Assembly (NCBI GenBank): GCA_034437275.1
Contig: DAOTUD010000007.1
Coordinates: 1 to 62,944 of the forward strand
Reading direction: 5' to 3'
Origin: TC-15 sp034437275
GTDB lineage: Bacteria; Chloroflexota; Anaerolineae; Aggregatilineales; Aggregatilineaceae
Length of the DNA stretch: 62,944 nt
Made by a program: the position numbers and the translations under genes. Shown in pieces: positions 9,010 to 15,910 of this stretch. Each line of letters opens with the position of its first letter. The stretch's first letter is position 1. The notes below the pieces were generated by a model. The model was not told the origin of the DNA and searched no databases. It was given only the letters and a program-made list of their open reading frames with translations.

Positions 9010-10125
9010 TCACTCATTTTGTGTATCCAACCATTGATATATGCTTTTTGCGATTGCTTCGGCCAACAATGGAGGGACAGCATTCCCTATTTGTCGGGAA
9101 ATATCGTCATTATTGCCTTCAAACACAAAGTCGTCTGGAAAGCTTTGCAGACGTGCAGCCTCTCGAAAAGATATGCCCCGATCTTGAGTCGGGTGGGCAA
9201 AACGTCCTTTTGAAACATTTGTACAACCAGAAGTCATCACTCCAGAAGGGGCCTCTAAAGGAAGCCTGCCGTACACGTCCAAGTGACCACACCCTTCTTT
9301 CTGATGACAAGGAAGCCAATATTCGGGAGGAACATCAGTACGGCTTCCACCAGGTTCTTGGATCATTTGAATAAATTTTTTGACCCTGGGTCCCATATTT
9401 CGAGTTCTGTGGTTGGGTATATCCGATGACTGCCCGGCTTCTAGATGAGGCAAATCAAAGAAGGCTTCTTGAACTGTCTTCCAGGGTTTCAATTGTCCCG
9501 CTTCAACAGAAGAAGTGCCCGGTTTTCCATGAGTTGGTTCTGGATATGGAACACAAACATTATCCCGGCCAGCTATTAACACTACTCGTTCCCGTAGTTG
9601 CGGCACACCATAGTCTGCCGCATTCAAAATGCGGTCGGGGTTTTTGCGATCAAAACCATAGTTGAGATCCGCCAGCCCTAGACATAAACTCTCAAATTTC
9701 TCTTGACCATGCCTCTTGTTTATACCCGGAACATTCTCAAAAACAATACATCTAGGTCGTAGAACATCTACAAACTCAAGATACCGCATTACTAAACTAT
9801 TCCTTGGATCATCCGCCCCTTTATCACCTCGCATATTGGTAAAACCCTGGCAAGGTGGGCATCCTACCAACACCTCTAACTCGTAAGGACGCAAATTAAA
9901 GAGCGACAAAAGCTCTTCTGCCTCTAATGTGTCGAGATCCGACTCAGATGGTTTAACACCAAGATTACGTTCATAGGTCTTAACAGCTTGAGGATCATTG
10001 TCTATTGCGCCAATGATTTCAAATCCTGCTTGGCGAAATCCCCACGCAGTTCCCCCTGCACCGGAAAATAGATCCAACACACGGGGTGCGCCTTTACCAT
10101 TTCGAGAGAATGTAGCTTTAGTCAT
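9010..10125 (-). CDS. dcm: DNA (cytosine-5-)-methyltransferase
   Basis: A 371-aa C5 methyltransferase using S-adenosylmethionine. The conserved motifs occur in order: I (DLFSGAGGTAWGF), IV with the catalytic Cys (VGCPPCQGF), VI (FENVPGI), VIII (PQLRERVVLIAGR), a target-recognition stretch of roughly 120 residues, then IX/X (REAARLQSFPDDF, RQIGNAVPP). It is complete and should be active. The recognition sequence cannot be read from the protein. It is the second gene of a leftward operon, 9 bases after the HTH gene, and is convergent with the nuclease operon, the usual arrangement of a modification gene protecting host DNA. Start at ATG 10125. Confidence 0.95.
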   Translation of the reverse strand: MTKATFSRNGKGAPRVLDLFSGAGGTAWGFRQAGFEIIGAIDNDPQAVKTYERNLGVKPSESDLDTLEAEELLSLFNLRPYELEVLVGCPPCQGFTNMRGDKGADDPRNSLVMRYLEFVDVLRPRCIVFENVPGINKRHGQEKFESLCLGLADLNYGFDRKNPDRILNAADYGVPQLRERVVLIAGRDNVCVPYPEPTHGKPGTSSVEAGQLKPWKTVQEAFFDLPHLEAGQSSDIPNHRTRNMGPRVKKFIQMIQEPGGSRTDVPPEYWLPCHQKEGCGHLDVYGRLPLEAPSGVMTSGCTNVSKGRFAHPTQDRGISFREAARLQSFPDDFVFEGNNDDISRQIGNAVPPLLAEAIAKSIYQWLDTQNE

Positions 10126-10134
10126 AAGTAGAAC

Positions 10135-10494
10135 TCACCCAGACTCATTGCCAAGGAATTTTTCTAAATCTTCGGTACAAATGACCCATGTCTTGCCACA
10201 CTTTCTCCCTCGCAACCTGCTGTCAAAACATGCCCGCCGCAAGGTAGCAGCCTTTATACCATAAAGATCTTCAGCCTGAGATAAGGTCAGTTCGTGGGGT
10301 ATCACTTTTCCTAACAATTCCTGTACCTGTTGCTGAAAGCTTCGTATTAACCCATCTTCTTCCGCACAACTAAGGATTACAAACAACGCCTCTAACTCAA
10401 CGGATTTCCCCCCCACGTGTTCAAGCTTATCGAGAAAACGCTCGAATGCAGTACCGAGACTTATCCGTTCCCCGGACGTGAAAGCCATTTTCAT
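10135..10494 (-). CDS. Small HTH (excisionase/MerR-like) protein, putative regulator
   Basis: About 119 aa. The C-terminal 50 residues read TLSQAEDLYGIKAATLRRAC followed by GKTWVICTEDLEKFL, the pattern of excisionase/MerR-like winged HTH domains that bind DNA. The N-terminal half is helical and unrecognised. It immediately precedes the methyltransferase gene and probably controls it, as controller proteins do in restriction-modification loci; a perfect palindrome lies 150 bases upstream. The start is uncertain: ATG 10494 (used here), ATG 10488 or GTG 10515 all lack a good ribosome-binding sequence. It could instead be an excisionase left from a mobile element. Confidence 0.7.
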   Translation of the reverse strand: MKMAFTSGERISLGTAFERFLDKLEHVGGKSVELEALFVILSCAEEDGLIRSFQQQVQELLGKVIPHELTLSQAEDLYGIKAATLRRACFDSRLRGRKCGKTWVICTEDLEKFLGNESG

Positions 10495-10515
10495 ACTTTT
10501 ATTGAGTTGTTTCAC

Positions 10516-10938
10516 AGGTATTCATGTCCTAAAGGAAACCGCATCGTCGAGTCTGGTTGTTAGTATAGAAAATAGTATAGAGCAACTTATTTCATGTTTA
10601 GCCGCGCAAATTGCATTCCGAGTCCATTTTCCTATGGTTATTATTTCACGATATCGTGAAATAAGCAACTGCTCGGTCGGAAATTCATAATCTTGTGAGG
10701 AGATTTGACTATTTTTAATTCGCTGACGCCTCCGTTTTTCTCTCCGCCTACAACAGTTAGTACAATACAAACGAGCCTACCCTCACTCTCAGAAAATTGG
10801 TGTAATAGCCGATTTCTTCCCGTAAACAACATTGCAGCAGTAGTCGTGAATGGTACCGCGCTGGTCACAATACCTATCGGAACAATGCTGCGAGCCGATG
10901 TCGATATTTGATAGATGACCAGGAATCAACCCTGGCAT
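10516..10938. other. Intergenic region with the palindrome, otherwise empty
   Basis: Spacer of 423 bases between the HTH gene and the zinc-ribbon gene. Apart from the palindrome, its half-site and the leftward TATACT boxes, I see no credible gene on either strand; the short frames here have no ribosome-binding sites or recognisable composition. Confidence 0.55.
10641..10664. promoter_or_regulatory. Perfect 24-bp palindrome, probable operator
   Basis: Left half TTATTTCACGAT (10641-10652) and right half ATCGTGAAATAA (10653-10664) are exact reverse complements with no spacer. A half-site TTATTTCA recurs at 10587-10594, next to two TATACT-like boxes reading leftward (10562-10579). It lies upstream of the HTH-methyltransferase operon with no T-run, so an operator is more likely than a terminator. 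The binding protein is inferred to be the HTH gene product. Confidence 0.6.
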
Positions 10939-11079
10939 CTAACCAGGGCTGATCACAGTTCGCTGGTCACGTTCACGTTTGGCACGCTGTCGGCAACGGT
11001 TGGAACAATAGATGCGTCGCCGCCCGCCCAGTGGGGATGGTTTTGGCAGCACCTCTCCACAGACCATGCAGCGCCTCAC
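10939..11079 (-). CDS. 46-aa zinc-ribbon-like protein
   Basis: A short gene starting at GTG 11079, whose start overlaps the TGA of the membrane-protein gene in a GTGA junction. The peptide has Cys 4 and Cys 7 (CMVC), then YCSNRC with Cys 25 and Cys 29, followed by a very basic RQRAKRER tail. Two Cys pairs and the CSNRCRQRAKRER pattern indicate a small zinc-binding, nucleic-acid-binding protein of a kind common on bacterial mobile elements. An ATG at 11067 would lose Cys 4, so the GTG start is preferred. Stop TAG at 10939-10941. Function unknown. Confidence 0.72.
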   Translation of the reverse strand: MRRCMVCGEVLPKPSPLGGRRRIYCSNRCRQRAKRERDQRTVISPG

Positions 11080-11948
11080 CCGGCGGCGACCACTTTTGGG
11101 GAGTTGCCATTACGATGGGCAAGCAGCATACTCATATCCGAAGATGACGCTTCGATCAGTGGCTCATCTTGTTCCGGTTGTTCGTACCATCGTTCAGACT
11201 GCATCTCTCGAGTCACAGCTACGCGCCAATCGTCCTGAGTCATCTGGCCGAGTGTCTCCTGACGGCGATTGTTGGCTTTCCGCAAAGCATCTCGCAAAGC
11301 ATTTGCATAGAATTGCACCCACAGTGGGTGCAATTCTGGACTGGCCGTATCGGTCTGCCATTCGGCTAGTGCTTCTCGAAAAGCGCGCTCATCTGCATGT
11401 CGTTGTTCAATGCTCTCAAGCGCTTGCTCTTTGAGAACATAAGCAGTCGATAACACAATTAGTGGAGGTGCCACAGCCTCCAGCCACGCAAAGGGGCTTT
11501 GAGTATGACCTGGGAGCGAGATCTGAATGTTCCCCGTCAGGGCGAGAATCGTGGAAATCGCCATCGATGTGTAGAGCAGCCTTCGAGAAGACCGAGACGT
11601 GCCAAGTGTCGCTAAAGCCAGCGAGAACACAACCTGACCAACTTCGGCAGATAGCACCGTCGCCAGCCCAACTGCGGTCATGGCAACCCTGCTGGATACA
11701 GCTTGGCCAAATGTCTGTGAGCCAATCACATAGAGACGAATAGCTGAAGGCGTGAACGCAGCCAATAACAGAACAAGACACAAGCCCGAAATCAGGCGCG
11801 TGATCGCTGGCGGGTATTTTGAAATCGTAGTATATGAGACTTGTTCCCGCGTTGGTTTTGCACCAACAGCACGAATAACTGCATCGTGCGCAGCTTGGCG
11901 AGCAGTTTGACGTTGTTCTTGAGTTAGGGGACGAATGTTGTTGATCAT
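11076..11948 (-). CDS. Uncharacterised membrane protein
   Basis: A 290-aa protein with a basic N-terminal segment of about 45 residues, four likely membrane helices (for example ITRLISGLCLVLLLAAF and AWLEAVAPPLIVLSTAYVL), then a soluble, charged helical C-terminal domain of about 110 residues (EQRHADERAFREALAEW). I recognise no family. It is translationally coupled to the zinc-ribbon gene downstream. The pair may be a remnant of a mobile element or plasmid-like module (inference). The start ATG at 11948 is preceded by GGAGAC. Confidence 0.7.
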   Translation of the reverse strand: MINNIRPLTQEQRQTARQAAHDAVIRAVGAKPTREQVSYTTISKYPPAITRLISGLCLVLLLAAFTPSAIRLYVIGSQTFGQAVSSRVAMTAVGLATVLSAEVGQVVFSLALATLGTSRSSRRLLYTSMAISTILALTGNIQISLPGHTQSPFAWLEAVAPPLIVLSTAYVLKEQALESIEQRHADERAFREALAEWQTDTASPELHPLWVQFYANALRDALRKANNRRQETLGQMTQDDWRVAVTREMQSERWYEQPEQDEPLIEASSSDMSMLLAHRNGNSPKVVAAG

Positions 11949-12100
11949 TTGCCAGTCTCCTTATATCACTTAGGCCGACTGGCGAAGTGGTAAGCTGACT
12001 ACGCGGCCATGCGTCGGGGTGAATTGCGGAGAAATAGTCTGAATCTTCCCGTAGCAATCACGCAGCCAACGAGCGGTCGATGCCCGTCGCTCCCGTCGCT

Positions 12101-12138
12101 CCCGCGACACAAAATCCGTGTCGCGGGGCTTGTTTTTT
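12101..12138 (+). terminator. Rho-independent terminator, orphan
   Basis: CCCGCGACAC (12101-12110) pairs perfectly with GTGTCGCGGG (12118-12127) around a 7-base loop, followed by GCTTG and TTTTTT at 12133-12138. No upstream gene on this strand is visible. Confidence 0.8.
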
Positions 12139-12166
12139 CCCTCAAACCAAAAACTGAATCAATGGC

Positions 12167-12214
12167 ACAGCCAAGGCGGGTTCGAACATCTTAACCACAC
12201 CTTGGCTGTTTTTT
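12167..12214 (+). terminator. Second rho-independent terminator
   Basis: ACAGCCAAGG (12167-12176) pairs with CCTTGGCTGT (12200-12209), with an inner GGTT/AACC pairing, then TTTTTT at 12209-12214. It lies 30 bases beyond the first terminator and would insulate the sugar operon from upstream transcription. Confidence 0.7.
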
Positions 12215-12316
12215 CTTCCGATCAATCAGAGTAATCACCTGTCAGTCAATTTTCCTGAGGCCTAACAACTCAGTGTAAGCTGCCAAATCAGGAACTATTT
12301 TGACCTGTGGTTTGAT

Positions 12317-12336
12317 CGATCATTAGATCATGATCG
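12317..12336. repeat. Inverted repeat inside a GATC cluster
   Basis: CGATCAT at 12317-12323 and ATGATCG at 12330-12336 are reverse complements separated by 6 bases. Five GATC tetramers fall in about 30 bases. It lies about 75 bases upstream of the lacI-type promoter and could be an activator or second repressor site. Confidence 0.4.
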
Positions 12337-12411
12337 TGCGATCGAAAACATAGAAACGTGATCCCCCATTGACATCAATCTGTGCGAAATCTCCCTGAAA
12401 TTTGAAATATC

Positions 12412-12440
12412 TTGACATCTCATACGAAATCGCGTATGCT
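12412..12440 (+). promoter_or_regulatory. Promoter of the LacI-type regulator and sugar operon
   Basis: TTGACA at 12412-12417, 17-base spacer, TATGCT at 12435-12440. The spacer contains the inverted repeat CATACG (12421-12426) and CGTATG (12433-12438). Predicted transcription start is near 12447, next to the operator. Confidence 0.75.
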
Positions 12441-12447
12441 TACTGTA

Positions 12448-12464
12448 GCGCATTAGTAATGCGC
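12448..12464. promoter_or_regulatory. LacI-type operator
   Basis: GCGCATTA (12448-12455), a central G, then TAATGCGC (12457-12464): a perfect 17-bp palindrome of typical LacI-family operator size. It sits at the predicted +1, so a bound repressor would block transcription of its own gene and, by read-through, the sugar genes. Confidence 0.65.
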
Positions 12465-12523
12465 ATTAGGAAGCTACTCTATCTATCTTGCTGATTACCT
12501 TTTGGGCCGGGACAATTCATATC

Positions 12524-13558
12524 ATGGCTAGGAAAAAACGCCCCACACAAGCTGATGTCGCCCGATTAGCCGGAGTCTCCCAGACAACGGTATCCATGAT
12601 CATCAACGACAATCACCAGGGAACGATCCCTGAGGCTACGATACAAAAAGTCCAGCAGGCAATGTTTGAACTTGGATATTCACCTGATGCGGTCGCACAA
12701 ATGCTCGCGCGCGGATCGAAACGTATCATCGGGGTCTTCACTTACGAGCACGTTTTCCCCTATGCTGAGACAGATTTTTTCTTTCCTTATTTGCAAGGTA
12801 TCAATAGCCAGGCGGGACAGAAAGGGTATAACGTTTTGCTGTTTACCAGCCAACAGCAAAGTGGCACTAATCGAATTTATGCAAACACCATGAATTCACT
12901 GAGTCTGGCCGATGGGGCAATTCTGTTTGGCGCTGAGCCAAATCGGGAGGAATTATGCCGCTTGAGCAGTGAAGGCTACCCGTTTGTATACATAGGGCGG
13001 CGCGAAGTTCCCGGCTGTGAGATCGATTGGGTTACACATGATTATCGCACCGGGAGTTATGACGCGATACAGTACCTTGTGGAGCTCGGACACCGCAAAA
13101 TAGGGGTTATCGGCAGTCTGGATGCTAGCGTGGAGTCAGAAACTGACAAGCTAGCCGGTTGCCAACAGGCGGCGGCTGATTTCGGAAACATCAACCTAGT
13201 TATCCTACCGAAGGATATCGTTAATGAACCTGATGAGTTGTTGCATATTCGATCCGTAGAAAATCTCTCAGCCCTGGTCTGCAACGAAATGTGGAATTTC
13301 AGCAGAGTGCTCGAAATACTCGAACAAGCGGACCTCAGGGTACCCGATGACGTTTCGCTCCTATCATTGAGTTCGGCGAATGTCCCCCGCTTCACCGCAT
13401 CTGTCCCAACCTGTGTTCAGTTAGACCAGATAGCAGTTGGACAAATCGCAACGCGGACGCTGATGAACCGTATCCAAAACTCGCAGGCTGAACTCCAACA
13501 AATTACCCAGCCTACCCAGCTTGTGATTGGTCAAACTACAGGACCAATATCTGAATAG
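12524..13558 (+). CDS. LacI-family transcriptional regulator
   Basis: A 344-aa regulator. Residues 5-55 form the LacI HTH and hinge (QADVARLAGVSQTTVSMIIN and then YSPDAVAQMLARG), followed by a periplasmic-binding-protein-like sugar-sensing domain (IIGVFTYEHVF; HRKIGVIGS). The start is ATG 12524 because the HTH begins right after it; the in-frame TTG 12488 would add a meaningless extension. It is the first gene of a same-strand cluster of transport and carbohydrate genes and likely represses them and itself through the palindrome at 12448, released by a sugar ligand. The ligand is unknown. Confidence 0.93.
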   Translation: MARKKRPTQADVARLAGVSQTTVSMIINDNHQGTIPEATIQKVQQAMFELGYSPDAVAQMLARGSKRIIGVFTYEHVFPYAETDFFFPYLQGINSQAGQKGYNVLLFTSQQQSGTNRIYANTMNSLSLADGAILFGAEPNREELCRLSSEGYPFVYIGRREVPGCEIDWVTHDYRTGSYDAIQYLVELGHRKIGVIGSLDASVESETDKLAGCQQAAADFGNINLVILPKDIVNEPDELLHIRSVENLSALVCNEMWNFSRVLEILEQADLRVPDDVSLLSLSSANVPRFTASVPTCVQLDQIAVGQIATRTLMNRIQNSQAELQQITQPTQLVIGQTTGPISE

Positions 13559-13669
13559 TCATCATCTCATGTCAGATAAGAAAGGAGTTGTATACGAACA
13601 AGAATTATACACTACTATCCAACAAACCGTATCCAGCATGATTGTTATATCGAAAGGAATGAGATACAA

Positions 13670-14941
13670 ATGTTTCACAATAAGAAGATGGCTCTAACAT
13701 TGCTGATCGTCATGGTGTTCGCTGCCCTACCGGTGGTACCCAGCGCGGCTCAAGATGACGTTACAGTGGAATTCTGGGTATTCAGCGATTTTGCAGCGGG
13801 AGACACCGGGGAACTACTGGAGCAATTTGCCAACGAGTTCGAGGCTGCCAATCCCGGGATTACCATCGAGATCATCGGGAAGAACCCTGGCGACATCGTC
13901 ACTGGGCTTGTTATAGGAGCAGGTTCGGGCGAACTACCCGATGTCGTCTCCACGCAGTTTGGGGAAGGTCACAATCTGCTGCCTGCTGATGTTTTGCTTG
14001 ATGTTGCTCCCTACTGGGCGGAAATGCCAGCCGAATGGCAAGCTCAGTTCAGCCCTGCGGCAGTCGAGATTTTGACCCAGGGTGACGCGATGTGGGGCAT
14101 TCCGTTAACTGGTTTTGCTACACTGCTGTTCCGCAATCTGAATGTGCTCGAAAGCGCCGGAATCGATCCTGCTGAACCAATCCGCGACTGGAATCACTGG
14201 TTGGAACAAATGCAGATGATCGCCGACTCCGGCGCCTTCGCCTCCGGGAAGATTTTGGGATCTTCCGCGCTCGGCATCAAATCATACTACGGCGGCATCC
14301 CTGGCACAAGCGTTAGACTCAGCGATGACGGTTCCGAAACGCTAGTTGACGCTGAAGCTTACGCTCAGATGCTTGAATTCTTGCTGGCTGCTGAAGAATA
14401 CAATGCCGAGGTTCCGTTCCATGATCAGGCATCTACAGACTTGTTCATCACAAACGAGATGGCCTTCATCGCTTATGGTCCCTGGCGTGATGGCGCGTTT
14501 GCGGCTGCTGCGGCAGAAGGCGACCTGCGCTACGATGTCGTGCTCATTCCTGGTCAGGTTGAAGGCGAATATTCCGGCGCGCGCGGCGGTGAATTCCTGG
14601 CCGTCATCGATGGCCCGAATGCCGAAGCCGCCTGGAAGTGGGCCGCGTTCCTGTCCGACGCACCGCAAATGACCCGTTTTGCTGCGTTGACGGGACGCTT
14701 TGTGCTAAACGATGTCGCGCTCCAGGACCCGTCAGTGGCAAGCAATACGTTGGTACAGATCACTGCCGAAGCATTTCCACATTCTATTGACGAAGCCGCC
14801 TTCTTCCAGCAAGTGCCGGATGACTACTACTCGACCTTTGTTGATTACACGGTGCTGGCTGACCAGGGTGTTCTGTCAGCCGAAGAAGCGGGCGCGCAGG
14901 TAGTCGAACTGCTAAACGAGCAAATCGCCGAGATGGACTAA
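13670..14941 (+). CDS. ABC sugar transporter, solute-binding protein (family 1)
   Basis: A 423-aa exported binding protein. An N-terminal signal peptide (KKMALTLLIVMVFAALPVVPSAAQ) precedes a family 1 extracellular solute-binding domain (VTVEFWVFSDF near the start; DLFITNEMAFIAYGPW in the C-lobe). GAAAGGAATGAG precedes the ATG. It delivers an oligosaccharide to the two permeases encoded next. A stable hairpin follows the stop, which would raise its mRNA level above that of the permeases. No ATPase gene lies in the cluster, so a shared MsmK-type ATPase elsewhere is expected. Confidence 0.93.
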   Translation: MFHNKKMALTLLIVMVFAALPVVPSAAQDDVTVEFWVFSDFAAGDTGELLEQFANEFEAANPGITIEIIGKNPGDIVTGLVIGAGSGELPDVVSTQFGEGHNLLPADVLLDVAPYWAEMPAEWQAQFSPAAVEILTQGDAMWGIPLTGFATLLFRNLNVLESAGIDPAEPIRDWNHWLEQMQMIADSGAFASGKILGSSALGIKSYYGGIPGTSVRLSDDGSETLVDAEAYAQMLEFLLAAEEYNAEVPFHDQASTDLFITNEMAFIAYGPWRDGAFAAAAAEGDLRYDVVLIPGQVEGEYSGARGGEFLAVIDGPNAEAAWKWAAFLSDAPQMTRFAALTGRFVLNDVALQDPSVASNTLVQITAEAFPHSIDEAAFFQQVPDDYYSTFVDYTVLADQGVLSAEEAGAQVVELLNEQIAEMD

Positions 14942-14960
14942 CCCATCACACAGCAAAACG

Positions 14961-14985
14961 TCAGGGCCGGCGAACCCGGCCCTGA
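14961..14985 (+). promoter_or_regulatory. Intercistronic mRNA hairpin after the binding-protein gene
   Basis: TCAGGGCCGG (14961-14970) pairs perfectly with CCGGCCCTGA (14976-14985) around CGAAC. There is no T-run, so it is better explained as a 3' stabiliser or partial attenuator like those after malE-type genes than as a full terminator. Confidence 0.65.
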
Positions 14986-15007
14986 TCCATCATTGGGACA
15001 CAACACA

Positions 15008-15898
15008 ATGTTTTTTCGAAAAGAACACCTCAAACACTACTTGATGCTTATGCCATTCTTCGTCATTTTCCTGACGTTTCAGTTTGGTCCGATAGTCTAT
15101 GGTTTTGGCATGAGCTTCACCGAATGGGATGGAATTCATACACCGAACTACGTCGGCACTGAGAACTACAAAGAAGTTGTTGAATCCCCCCGGTTTGAGC
15201 AGGCGTTCGATAACTTGTTCAAGTACATCCTGGTGACTGTTCCGCTTGGGGTAAGTCTATCTTTCGCACTCGCTCTGCTCATCAACAGCTTTTCCGGTCG
15301 GCTCGGCAATGTCTTTCGTAACGTCTACTTCTTTCCGTTTATCATTCCGCTATTCATCGCCGCTGCCGTCTGGCGCTGGATGCTGACACCAGACTACGGC
15401 ATTGTCAACCGGACCATTGAGTTGTTCGGCTTTGAATCCATAAACTGGTTGTACCATCCAGATTACATGGTGTATTCGGTCGCCATGGTCGATATCTGGC
15501 GCGCGGCTGGCTTCAACATGATTATCTTTTTGGCCGGTCTAAAGGGCATTCCAGACATTTACTACGAAGCGGCCAAAGTCGACGGGGCAAATACGGCCCA
15601 ACAAATCCGACACATCACCGTTCCACTGCTGGGTCCGGTGCTGTTCCTGGTAATCGTCAATGCTTTCATCTCAACCTTCCAAATCTTTGACGTTCCCTGG
15701 CTGTTAAGTGGTTCGAGTTTCCAACAATATGGCGGCACACTACGCGGAATGCTGTTTCCGGTCATGGACATTATGGGGCGTGGCTTTGGCCATTTGCGCT
15801 TTGGCGAAGCGTCAGCCTATGCCTTCATTCTGATGGGCATGATCCTGGGCATTACCGTGATCCAGTTTGGGCTGCGGCGCTACTGGAATTATCGTTAG
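15008..15898 (+). CDS. ABC sugar transporter permease (MalF/UgpA type)
   Basis: A 296-aa inner-membrane permease with six predicted helices. The cytoplasmic EAA loop, YYEAAKVDGANTAQQIRHIT, contacts the ATPase. The start is taken at ATG 15008 (MFFRKEHLKHYL), since the upstream in-frame TTG 14993 lacks a good ribosome-binding sequence. It forms the channel with the next gene's product and takes substrate from the binding protein. Spacing of 12 bases to the next gene indicates one transcript. Confidence 0.93.
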   Translation: MFFRKEHLKHYLMLMPFFVIFLTFQFGPIVYGFGMSFTEWDGIHTPNYVGTENYKEVVESPRFEQAFDNLFKYILVTVPLGVSLSFALALLINSFSGRLGNVFRNVYFFPFIIPLFIAAAVWRWMLTPDYGIVNRTIELFGFESINWLYHPDYMVYSVAMVDIWRAAGFNMIIFLAGLKGIPDIYYEAAKVDGANTAQQIRHITVPLLGPVLFLVIVNAFISTFQIFDVPWLLSGSSFQQYGGTLRGMLFPVMDIMGRGFGHLRFGEASAYAFILMGMILGITVIQFGLRRYWNYR

Positions 15899-15910
15899 GA
15901 GCAACAACTG

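Larger units (their letters stand above)
11949..12411. other. Long intergenic region with orphan terminators
   Basis: No plausible protein gene. On the plus strand 11960-12100 leads into two successive terminator hairpins although no plus-strand gene precedes them, so a small RNA is possible. A cluster of five GATC sites lies at 12314-12344, including an inverted repeat at 12317-12336. Confidence 0.5.

Noticed and set aside
9010..9375. Short rightward frames opposite the methyltransferase
   Set aside because: They lie entirely antisense to conserved methyltransferase motifs IX and X.
10705..10911. 68-codon rightward frame in the 10.5-10.9 kb gap
   Set aside because: No ribosome-binding sequence and no coding pattern.
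12009..12194. Short rightward frame of 61 codons
   Set aside because: It runs through a perfect terminator hairpin, has no ribosome-binding sequence and no recognisable sequence.
12167..12214. GGTTCGAA inside the second terminator as part of a tRNA
   Set aside because: The flanking bases pair as a terminator stem, not as a T-arm; no other arms are present.
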